NCBI GenBank assembly: GCA_948567375.1
Contig: OX419755.1
Coordinates: forward strand, 77,088,931 to 77,152,930
From: Lunularia cruciata
Lineage: Eukaryota; Streptophyta; Marchantiopsida; Lunulariales; Lunulariaceae
Direction: 5' to 3'
Length of the DNA: 64,000 bases
Shown here: positions 9,291 to 18,128 of the stretch, piece by piece
How the letters are laid out: every line of letters begins with the position of its first letter
Position numbering within the stretch: the stretch's first letter is position 1
Program-made: the position numbers and the translations under genes
Notes under the pieces: model-generated
Seen by the model: the letters and a program-made list of their open reading frames with translations, nothing else
What the model was told of the DNA's origin: nothing
Database searches by the model: none

Positions 9291-9980
9291 GAAATTGGAG
9301 TTTGCCTTTTGGCAGAAGGAGGTCACCTTCTTGGATCACAAGATCTCATTGGAAGGGATCAAGATGGAAGAGGAGAAAATCAAGGCTATTATTGATTGGC
9401 CTTCTCCAAAGGATGCTATAGAAGTACGTGCATTTAATGGATTGGCCAATTTTTACCGATGGTTTATCCATTATTATGCTCATGTGGTTGCACCATTGAC
9501 TAACCTCTTGGGGACAAACTTGAGCTTCCAATGGACCATCAAACATGAAGAAGCATGTCAAAATTTGAAACATCTGGTGTCTTCAAGACCCATCCTTCAA
9601 CCACATGATCCTCAACTACCTTGTGTGATTGATTTTGATGCTTCTAACTTTACAATTGGAGCAATGTTGCAACAAAAATTCCTAGATGGACAACATCCCA
9701 TTGCTTTTGTGTCTCACCGACTAGATATAGTTGAAAGAAATTACTCTACTTGAGATCGGGAACAACTTGTAATGGTATATGCCACCAAGGTATGGAAGCA
9801 TTATCTCTTAAAGAAACAAGTGATCATGCAAACCAATCACAAACTATTATTGCAGACCTTAGACTTAGAACACATGAAGAGTCGATATCATCGATGGGAG
9901 GAGCAACTCCATTTATTTGACATCAAAATTGAGTACAAACCAGGTCAGTTTTATGTCATCCATGATGCTCTATCATGACA
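9291..9980 (+). pseudogene. Gypsy-2 RT connection and RNase H
   Basis: An open stretch at 9295-9753 carries the connection domain (VRAFNGLANFYRWFI) and the start of RNase H (DFDASNFTIGAMLQQ, VERNYST). It ends at a TGA, after which the same frame continues (REQLVMVYATKVWKHYL) and ends with the IEYKPGQ and HDALS pattern at about 9970. One stop separates two otherwise readable halves. Confidence 0.85.
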
Positions 9981-10139
9981 ACCTGATTTAAAGTCTCTTC
10001 CTCTCATCACATCAGCAATTAAAATGGTGACAATTGACTCCAAGGTCCAAAACAAGTTTTGGTTAGCTCTACAACAAGATCCCTTCTTCCAAATGGTACA
10101 TGGTCATCTAACAACATACGACAAGGAGTAAAACACCTT

Positions 10140-10826
10140 CTCCTTCAAGGAAAGCCTTCTATTCCATGAGAACCTGATCTATGTTCCAGCCAAAGGTGTC
10201 TCAAACTTATGCGCCTTCAAGAAGCCTATGATTTACCAATAGCTGGTCACATGGGTGTAGACAAGACCTTGGGTACCCTCCAACGCCAATGGTGGTGGTC
10301 CAACATGGCACAAGATGTTTGGGAGTTTGTCCAATTATGTGAGAGTTTTCAATGCAACAAGGCTAGTAACCAAAAGCCGAGTCGACTCCTTCAACCACTC
10401 CACATTCCAACTACTCGTTGGGAACATGTGAGCTTATATCTCATCACTTCCCTGCCGAAGACAAAGCAAGGTCAGACAACAATTGTGGTGTTTGTAGATA
10501 AGCTTAGTAAGCAAACCCATTTAGCACTAAGAGTTGATATTGTGGATGCTCCAACCTTGGCGCAACTCTACTTTGACAATGTATTCAAGCATCATGGTAT
10601 ATCATGTGTACTCATCTCCAACCGTGATCCTTGCTTCACTAGAAAGTTTTGGCAAGCACTCTTCCAAATACTTGGCACCAAGCTTGCTTTGTCCACAGCC
10701 TATCATCCTCAAATTGATGGAAAAATTGCACGTGAAAATTGCACCTTGGAAGGTATGCTACGTGCCTTTGTCAATATTCACCATACTAATTGCGATGAAT
10801 GTCTTGCAACTACAGAGTTTGCATAA
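10140..10826 (+). pseudogene. Gypsy-2 integrase with all three catalytic residues lost
   Basis: An open frame at 10209-10826 contains AGHMGVDKTL of the zinc domain and the core domain. The second zinc Cys pair reads CESFQC, where C-x2-C is expected. The positions of the catalytic triad read SLYLI (Asp replaced by Tyr), ISNRDP (Asp replaced by Asn) and KIARENCTLE (Glu replaced by Ala), compared with the intact copy in Gypsy-1. The length is normal for the core but the enzyme must be inactive. Confidence 0.85.
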
Positions 10827-11545
10827 AACAATTCTAAACAAGCAAGCGGAAGATTCTCTCCTTTCTTTCTCAATTCTCAATTCTCAATTTTCCAAGGCCC
10901 ACTTGTTCTAGATTCCCTTCTTGCTCCTCTCTTGTCTCATGTCCCTCATACTTTCACCTTCTTGACCACCATCTCCCAATCCCTCCAACAAGCCAAATCT
11001 CATCTCCTTGTTGCTCAAAATTGGCAAAAACAATATGCGGATCACCATCGCCACAATTTCAACTTTCAAGTTGGTGATAAGGTCATGCTCTCATTCAATA
11101 ACCTCCCTCTCCCACTTGATACCCAAGTTTGTAAACTTACCTCTAATTGGATAGGACACTTTGATATCACCCAAATTGTCTCTCATGTTGCTTATCTACT
11201 TGCCTTGCCTTGTCATATGTGCATCCATCATATCTTTCATGTTTCCAAGTTGAAACCCTTTGTTCCTAACCCCTCTTCTTTTTCCTCTTGAGTCCAACCC
11301 CCCCCCTCTTCTTGTCCCTATCAATGATCATGAGGAGTACAAAGTTGATTGTATCCTTGCACGTCACTATATTCAACAAAGCTTCTTGACAACATATAGA
11401 GTACAAGGTCCTTTGGAAAGTGTATCCTCTTCATGATCCACATGGGAACCTCTTTCTCATCTCCAGAATGCACAATGGCTTGTTGTGCATTTTAGATCAT
11501 TCAAGCATTTGAAGCTTCACTGGCGACGAGGACGTCACCAACTAG
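10827..11545 (+). pseudogene. Gypsy-2 integrase C-terminus and chromodomain remnant
   Basis: 10932-11291 is open and holds the integrase C-terminal domain (FQVGDKVMLS, IGHFDITQIV, HHIFHVSKLKPF). The next 240 bp, in a broken frame, hold a decayed chromodomain (DHEEYKVDCIL, then STWEPLSHLQNA). The stretch 10850-10920 has repeated TTCTCAATTCTCAATT and looks locally expanded. Confidence 0.75.
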
Positions 11546-11558
11546 CTGTGGGGGAATA

Positions 11559-11971
11559 TGTAACAATACGGAGTTTAGCAAAGAATTTAGTAGGGCTAAC
11601 AAAGAAGCAAATAAGAAAAATTAGCCTAGAATATTCCAAAAGTATCTAAGAAGCTTCTTGGGAAGCTTCCCAACTAGCTTAGCTTGCACTCCAAGTAGAT
11701 AACTTCTAGAAGCTTCCAACTAGCTTAGCTTGCATGCCAAATAAGTGGCTTCTAGAAGGAAACTTCTTGAGAAGCTTCCTAGCTAACTTAGCTTGCACTC
11801 CAAGAAAGCGGCTCAAGGAAGCTTCTTGAGAAGCTTCTCAAGGGCCTTGTATGCTCCCTATAAAGACAAGAGCCAAAGCTCATGCTAGGCATTCAGAGTT
11901 TTGCCACATTCAAGTATCCCAATGTGAGTTTCCATCCTCTTATTTCTCTCCTCGATCTCAATCTTTTTACA
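11559..11971 (+). repeat. Gypsy-2 3' LTR
   Basis: 413 bp from TGTAACAATACGG to TTTTTACA, with TG...CA ends, preceded by a short G-rich tract (GCTGTGGGGGAATA) that is probably the polypurine tract. It contains many GAAGCTTC and TTCTTGAGAAGC blocks and the TATA box at 11859. A related solo LTR lies at 35237-35602 on the other strand. Confidence 0.9.
11704..11716 (+). promoter_or_regulatory. Heat-shock-element-like motif in Gypsy-2 LTR
   Basis: TTCTAGAAGCTTC is a perfect TTCnnGAAnnTTC, the binding pattern of heat-shock transcription factors. GAAnnTTC pairs recur at 11650-11670, 11764-11778 and 11823-11838, all upstream of the TATA box. Confidence 0.55.
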
Positions 11972-12236
11972 AATAGCTTGGTAGAGATAACCAATCAGAC
12001 CTTGTGCATGATGTTGGCCAAAGATGCAAAAATAGAGGGGGCTAAACATCATTGAGACACGAAGATTCATGCAATTTTGTGGGAATATATGACAACCATG
12101 AAGACTTCTACCTGATATTCTCCATTTCATTTGGTATATGGTATTGAGTCTACCTTACCTATTCACTTTGATCTTCCTACCTTTGAAAGCATTCATAGGA
12201 GATTGAAGAAAGCACAAGGAGGTAATGCAAAGAACT
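11972..12236 (+). pseudogene. Gypsy integrase fragment (host of Gypsy-2)
   Basis: With one internal stop the translation reads NSLVEITNQTLC and then TMKTST, YSPFHLVYGIES and LPIHFDLPT, the typical end of a Gypsy integrase core after the catalytic Glu. It differs from Gypsy-1 and Gypsy-2 integrases. Only this 3' part is present; the 5' part should lie beyond Gypsy-2, outside the window. It ends near RRLKKAQG at about 12220, where repeat R2 begins. Confidence 0.75.
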
Positions 12237-12237
12237 C

Positions 12238-12620
12238 AAGACTTAGTGGTTGGGTCAAGATTAGACCATATGCTTAGGAGAATATTCCCATGAGTATAGA
12301 TATTCCTTTAGACTTGAGACTTTATTTGACTTTTAGCTTAGTAACTTGAGTTACTCCAATAATTAGTAATTTTGGTGCATAACTATTTCACAAGTATATA
12401 AACTAGAGGTGAGGTACTCATTACACTTTCATTTGCAACTATGTCTCTCTCTCTCTCTCATTGAGTTCTCTAATGAGCAATGGTTTGAGGATTGGAGTGT
12501 TAGCCTTGGAGGAGTATGATGGAGTTGGGGTTTTAGGGTTAGGGTCATAACCGTGACTTCTTAGTCCATGGTGCACTACCATAATAGCCATGGGAGGTTC
12601 ATCTTGAGTGAGAGATAGAC
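12238..12620 (+). repeat. Repeat R2 copy A: LTR-like sequence plus leader start
   Basis: About 380 bp closely matching 31868-32236. It has a promoter-like layout (TATATAAACTAG near 12396, then a TC run). A candidate LTR end is TTAGTCCA at 12568, followed at once by TGGTGCACTACC, which could be a primer site of an unusual tRNA; homology continues about 45 bp past this point. Next to it stands a Copia gag to which it does not obviously belong. Confidence 0.7.
12443..12459 (+). repeat. (TC)n microsatellite
   Basis: A pure TC run in the presumed 5' untranslated part of repeat R2. It is shorter in the 31868 copy. Confidence 0.9.
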
Positions 12621-12689
12621 CAGCTCATAGGACACAATGGGAACAAGGAGCAATGTAAGAGACATAACACATCATTCAATTTAATGGGG

Positions 12690-13330
12690 AAAATTTCTTG
12701 ATTTGGAAATTCTAAATGATGATTGTCTTCAAGGCAAAGAAACTTACAAGGATTGTTAATGGGACAAAGACTATAAAATAAGCCATAGTAGTTGGGAAAG
12801 AGAGAGATTGGCAGAGCAAGAATAATGCTACAAAAATGTAAACATGTGCAACCATAGAAGAGAAGTCATTTACTAAGATTGAGCAATTGTAGAACCACAA
12901 ACTAGAATGGAGTAGACTGATTATATTATACAAGCAATGTGCTTTAAAGAACAAGCATGTTATCTAGAAGGGATTCTTTCAATTACTTATGAAACCAAGA
13001 GAAAACATAACAGGTTTTATTAGCCAAATAGAAACTCTTGCTAGTCACTTAAGTAACCTTAGTGTTACAACAAATGATTCTTCAATCATCACCAAGATTA
13101 GTTTTAGTTTATAATAGAGTTTTTGCCAATTAATAGACACATGGGATAATGTATAAGAGGAGCAACAAACCATCAAGACACCCATTGCAAGATTTCTCAA
13201 GGAAGAAACCTTGAACAGATGTGGAGTTGAGAGAGAAAGAGAGAGAGATAGAGCCTTTCTTGCTGCCAAGAGAAGAAGCATTAGGAGTAACAACAATAGC
13301 AAGACTCAAAGAAGATTGAAATCTCTGAAC
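12690..13330 (+). pseudogene. Copia-1 gag, degenerate
   Basis: In one frame with several stops: FNGENFLIWKF at 12690, then KAKKLTRIVNGT, IEEKSFTKIEQL, FISQIETLASHLSNLSV and ITKISFSL, the usual Copia gag (UBN2-type) pattern. A basic, GA-rich stretch near 13220-13260 follows. No intact zinc knuckle remains. Confidence 0.78.
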
Positions 13331-13439
13331 TAAAGAAGAGAACAAGCTATAAGAAATGCAAAAAGAAGGGGTATTGGACAAGAAAATATAGAGGTGAGAA
13401 GAATGTCCTAAGAAGAGAGCATAACAATATGGGTAACCC

Positions 13440-14130
13440 TAAAAGTCAAGCCAATGCTCTAACTACACAAAGTATTGCATTTATTGCTAGCTTTAGCAGT
13501 ACTACAAGTGTGAACAAACATCTAGACAATGATGTTTGGTTTGTTGATGAAATAACTTCAGAGCACATCACCAATAAGTAAGAGTGGTTCCAAGATTTTA
13601 AAGAAGATTGAAGAAGGAACCTGGCCCATGTATGTTGTTGACAATCAAAAGGTTTGTATTGAGAATAATAGACATTCAAATTCTTGTATGCTTGGTGCAA
13701 GAAGGAGTTCTCTATGTTTCCCAAGTTAAACCAAAACTTATTTAGCATTGGTCAAGTAGTGGACAAAGGCATCCAAATCACCTACACCAAAGAAGGCTGC
13801 TACATGGAGAAAGATGGAGCAATGGTGATGAAAGATGTATGCAATTCAAATCTTTACAAGTTCAAATAGAGTTACAAAAATAGGTAACATTTTCCAAGCA
13901 AACTTTATTGTTGCACGTGATGGATGGAGTGAGAAGCTAGATTGCACGTTTGTACCAAAGACTTTGTCATGTCAATCTTGCCTTCATTAAGAAGATGGAG
14001 AGAGAAGGACTAGCAGAGTGTCTTTGTTTTTTACTAGAGGAGCTTGGTAGTCAAAAGTCTTTATGTTATGATGGATGTGCTCAAGGAAGTCATAATAGAT
14101 TACCCTTTGCAAAATCCAATGATAGTAGAG
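13440..14130 (+). pseudogene. Copia-1 protease and pre-integrase region
   Basis: DVWFVDEITSEHITNK near 13530 corresponds to the Copia protease site (normally D-S-G-A/C-S), with the Gly lost. After a frame change, 13684-13869 is open: FPKLNQNLFSIGQVVDKGI and the region before integrase (GCYMEKDG). 13950-14138 continues with a decayed HHCC zinc region (RLCHVN, then LCYDGCAQGSHNRLPF). Confidence 0.72.
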
Positions 14131-14139
14131 GTAAGTAAA

Positions 14140-14815
14140 ACGTTGGAGAGTTCTTTCATAGTGATGTTTGTGGTCTTATGAGTGTGGAATCAATAAGAGA
14201 ATCAAGTATTATCTCCTTTTTAAGGATGATACAAAAGGTTTCAAATTTTTATTTTTGTTGAAAGAATAGTCAAAAACTTTCTCTTGCTTCAAACAACTTC
14301 ACACATATGTAGAAACTTGGTGTAGAGTGAAGATCAAGAAATTACAATCTCATAGAGGAGGTGAATATGATTGGAAATGAAATTTTTATTTGTGCATAGA
14401 ATGTTGGATTAATCCATGAACTTACATAGCAAAATGATATCTTAGAGAAAGATCATAAAACATTGTTTGACGCAACAATAAGCATGTTGCTTTCTAGCAA
14501 GTTGCCTAAGGAGTTGTAGGCAAAGCAATGGGAGTTGCTGTATATGTCTTGAATATATTTTTTAAAGAGCTTTAGAGAAAACTTCTTACAAGTTTTGGCA
14601 TGGAACAAAACCAACAATTACACATATGAAAAATTGTGTTTGCTTAATCTTTGTGCATACACCAAAAGATCAAAGAAAGAAGTTTGATCCAAAAGGACAA
14701 GAGATTTCTTTTGTTGGCTATAGTTCAACATCCAAAGCCAAATCCAAATTATGGAATCAAAAGAAGAACAAGAAATGTGAAAGAAAAGATGTCATGTTCA
14801 AAGATGGGTAACATG
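14140..14815 (+). pseudogene. Copia-1 integrase, degenerate
   Basis: The core is badly broken. The C-terminal part at 14626-14811 is still open and reads FVHTPKDQRKKFDPKGQE then ISFVGYSSTSKAK, a hallmark of Copia integrase ends, with a lysine-rich stretch before VMFKDG. Confidence 0.75.
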
Positions 14816-15219
14816 ATCATTGATGGTTATAGATGCTGAGCTTAGACATGGATTGTCTTTAAGAGAGAGATGTAGAGAAAGCCAATGCTAGAATGAGCAT
14901 TGGTGAGATATAAGTTGATGGAGAGTTTCCACAAGCTTCTAGGGAGTCTACAAAGCAGGTTACAAAGGAATCAGTAATTGAGACTAGCATCTATCCTTTT
15001 GAAGAAGACAGCAAGGGCAATCAAGAACCGGATTTGCAAATAAGCTCAACTTCAACCACTCAAGATGGAGAAATTTGTAGAAGTGAGAGAACAAGAAGAC
15101 TACCATAAAGACGTTGTGAGTGGGATTATGGTAAGACATATTATGCTTGCATTATTGTAGTTGAGATTTACGGAAGAGATGTAGAGTCAGATCTTGTTCA
15201 TTTCCAAGATGCATTGCAA

Positions 15220-16740
15220 TCACATAAGTGGATGAAGGTCATGGATAAATTTAAGTTATTGAAGTAGAACAAGACTTGGAAGCTAACAACATTGCTTGAA
15301 GGGGAAAAATAGTCAAATGTAAGTGGGTATATAGAACCAAGCTTGATGCTAAGGGTAACATCTCAAGGTACAAGGCTAGACTTCTAGCCAAGGAATATTC
15401 AAAGCTTGTAAGAATAGACTATGACCTTTGTTAAGTGTGGAGTCTTATTAATTACAAAATTAATTTACAAGATAAATATGAAGAGACCTTTGTTAAGTGT
15501 GGAGTCTGGTTAATTACAAAAATACTCTACAAGATGAATATCTTACAAGGATGTTGAAGAGTTAGTATGGGACAGATCTTTTACAAGCGTGTAGAAGTCT
15601 AAGTACAGGACAAATATTCAAATTATAGAATTCTATTTATGGGAATGCACAAAAAGACAATTTGCATGAAATTTGATTTCTTTATAAAAACAAATGCAAA
15701 TGAGCATGCCTTATCTTGTTGGAAGCATCTTTCAAGGGCTTCTCAAGGGCTACAAAAGAAGTTATGTCCATTTGAAGTTTGGGACAAATGTGTTTTATGG
15801 GATTATGGGAGTTGTGGAATTACCTATGGGAATAACTCTTGTAAGATTGGTTGCGGAACTTGCGAGAATGGATCTTGTGGGATTGCTTGTAGGACCTATG
15901 GGAATGGTTGCAAGAAGGTACCATATGGGAAAGTATCCTACAGGAAGATGCAAGAATGGATCCCATTTGTGGAAGTTTTTGAGGTGATGTGTATCAATTG
16001 GTACCAAACAATCTAGGGTTAGATATGAGATCAATTGGCACCACATATTCCAAAATTAGATAAGAGCAAGTGCATATATCTAGTGTAAGCTATTGGCTAG
16101 GACTTTGACACTTCTTGAATGAATGAAATCTTGTGCTGTTGTGGAGATAGGTAGATCTTGGCCAAAACACATGAAATTTGTGTAATTTCTATGCATGTTT
16201 CTCCTTACCAAATTGATGAATAACTTTTTCTCCATAGAACAGCCAGATTTGTATTCCATTCACCCAACAACCTTTGCTCTAGTAGTCAAGTTTGATTCAA
16301 CTAGATCTGTTCTTTCACTAATTGTATCTTAAGACATGGAGATAGATCAATTTAAAATGAAGAAAAATTTTCTTGATGGAGATTTGTATGAGGAAATTTA
16401 CATGGAGTAGCCACAAGGATACAAAGAAGTTTGAAAGGCAAAGAGTGTTTGCAGATTCTTGAAGAGTCTTTGTGGCTTGAAACAAGCCTCAAGGAATTGG
16501 AACTAGAAGTTTGATGAATTCCTAGTGAGATATGGGTTGCAAGCATCACTTTCTAATCTTTGTGTGTATTATGGATCTTCATTATTCCTCACAAATTTTG
16601 TAGATAATGGACTAATTTGTGGGAAAGATAGATCCCGCATTGCTACCATGTTAGATCATCTTGGTAGAGAGTGTAAAGTCACACATAGAGAAGCATAGTG
16701 TTATGTATGACTTCAAATTTGTCAATATAAAGAAAATCTC
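15220..16740 (+). pseudogene. Copia-1 reverse transcriptase, split by a solo LTR
   Basis: The N-terminal part (NKTWKL, CKWVYRTKLDAKGN, RYKARLLAKEYS) runs to 15428. It resumes at 16270 with TFALVVKFDSTRSVLSL, FLDGDLYEEIYM, LKSLCGLKQASRNW and the catalytic region at 16597-16608, which reads FVDN where YVDD is expected, so the second catalytic Asp is lost. Stops are scattered throughout. Confidence 0.82.
15429..16269 (+). repeat. Solo LTR inserted in Copia-1 RT, with target-site duplication
   Basis: Bounded by TGTTAAGTG and CACCCAACA (TG...CA ends) and flanked by the 5-bp repeat ACCTT at 15424-15428 and 16270-16274. Removing it restores contiguity of the RT homology. Near its left end a 62-bp tandem duplication (CCTTTGTTAAGTGTGGAGTC at 15425 and 15487) includes host RT sequence plus LTR start, so the true left border may be 15491. 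Strand is unknown; 15780-15960 has a GGGA/ATGGGA-rich stretch. Confidence 0.82.
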
Positions 16741-16879
16741 AAAATTAGATTGACTCAAGAAAGATAAGTAGAGTCAATTTATTATTCAATCTTTGAAATG
16801 CATATCCAATTACTACACCTTCAGATCCAAATTTTAGAATACAAGTAGAAGATACAAAACTGATTAGATCACCCTACCA

Positions 16880-17545
16880 AGAAGCAATAAGATGTTTAAT
16901 GTATACTATTATAGATACAAGACCTAACATAGCTTATGTTGTTAGCATTGTAACAAGGTTTAGTTCTTATCCTTCATCTCAACATTGAAAAGCAATGAAG
17001 AAAATGTCTAAATAACTCAAAGATACTTTGGATTATGGATTAGAATATAGTGGAAGTATTGATACTACTAATACACTAGTTTGATATTGTGATGTTGATT
17101 TTGTTGGTGACTTAGACAATAGAAAGTCACATTGTGGTTTTATTTTCATGATGAATGGTAGACCACTAGCTTGGAGCAGTTAGTACAACAATGCACTCTC
17201 ACTTCTACCACAAAGGTAGATTAAAGGCACATAAAAACACATTCAACTGCCAAAGAAGCAATATGGCTTTGCATGTTACTAAAGGAACTACAATTTGGAC
17301 AAGATGGTCCAACTTGGATGTATAATGCAAATCAGAGTGATATCAAGCTAAGTATAACCTAGAGTTCCACAAGAGAACCAAGCACATAGAGATCCAATAT
17401 CACTATGTGAGAGAGAAGGAGGAGAAACATGAGATCTATTTCAGCTACATCAACACCAACAATCAAATTGCATATATTTTTACAAAAGCTTTACTAAGAG
17501 ATAAGTTTAGAAAGTTTAGAATTTTGATTGGAGTACTATCATTTC
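16880..17545 (+). pseudogene. Copia-1 RNase H, degenerate
   Basis: Reads through stops. The end is the clearest part: EFHKRTKHIEIQYHYVREK, then NNQIAYIFTKALLRDKF and ILIGVL, the typical Copia polyprotein C-terminus. It ends just before the purine-rich TGAGTGGGAG and the LTR. Confidence 0.78.
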
Positions 17546-17560
17546 TTCAATGAGTGGGAG

Positions 17561-18128
17561 TGTTGAAAGTAAATTTCATATGATAATACATCTGGCATTG
17601 ATATAGCATATACCTATACTATAGGTGTTAGAGTTTGTACATAGCACCTACCACCCAATGGCTATGTTAGTTAGTGTTAGAGTATTTAGGTCTTACCTTT
17701 GAGAGAGCAGGTTGTTCATTCCATCAAGATTTTGGGAGTATAGTCAAGAAGGTTGATCAATAGGACATTTGATAGAGTAGGTAGTTCATTCCATCAAGAT
17801 GCTGGTGGTATAGTCAAGAAGCTTGAGCAGTGGGACATTTGAGAAAGTCAATAGTTCATTCCATCAAGATGTTGGCTGTATTAGTCAAGAAGCTTGAGCA
17901 GTTGGACATGTGAGTAGCAGTCTAGAGAAGCAAGTCCAAGCAACATGACCAAGTTTTTGATTAGCTTAGAACCTGCATACTAGCTTGCAGTTATTCCATT
18001 CCTCACTTCATCCGATTAGATTTGCAATAAGAGGTTGTAGGCAGAAGTGCTTTGTATACCTTTTTGTGTTCCTTTTATTTTGTAAATGTTGTGCAGATTT
18101 GCATTAGTATTTACATCATTGTTCAACA
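17561..18128 (+). repeat. Copia-1 3' LTR
   Basis: 568 bp with the terminal inverted repeat TGTTGAA...TTCAACA, preceded by the polypurine tract TGAGTGGGAG (17551-17560). It carries an internal triplicate tandem repeat. The next bases are Copia-2 coding sequence. Confidence 0.85.
17714..17923 (+). repeat. Three tandem 70-bp units inside Copia-1 LTR
   Basis: Units start GTTCATTCCATCAAGAT at 17714, 17784 and 17854, each followed by TAGTCAAGAAG and GGACAT. The period is exactly 70 bp. In element orientation they lie in U3, where repeated enhancer blocks are common. Confidence 0.9.

Larger units (their letters stand above)
6489..11971 (+). mobile_element. Gypsy-2: degenerate chromovirus interrupted by Gypsy-1
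   Basis: Plus-strand order: remnant of 5' LTR (6489-6729), PBS (6731-6742), leader ORF, gag, protease, RT, RNase H, integrase, chromodomain remnant and 3' LTR (11559-11971). The first part of its 5' LTR is missing because Gypsy-1 inserted there; the missing part should lie left of the window. Many stops and frameshifts mark it as clearly older than Gypsy-1. To its right the sequence continues directly as another Gypsy integrase on the same strand, so Gypsy-2 itself inserted into an older element. Confidence 0.9.
12640..18128 (+). mobile_element. Copia-1: degenerate Ty1/Copia element
   Basis: Plus-strand order gag, protease, integrase, RT, RNase H, then a 3' LTR (17561-18128), the Copia order. 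It is heavily eroded and carries a foreign solo LTR in RT. No matching 5' LTR is present: an unrelated repeat (R2) precedes gag. Its 3' LTR abuts Copia-2, a member of the same family on the other strand. Confidence 0.85.

Noticed and set aside
12531-12547. TTTTAGGGTTAGGG resembles plant telomere repeats
   Set aside because: Only about two units, inside repeat R2, and not present in copy B; chance or minor local event.
17714-17923. Regular repeats as a possible CRISPR array
   Set aside because: Units are contiguous with no unique spacers and lie in a plant LTR.
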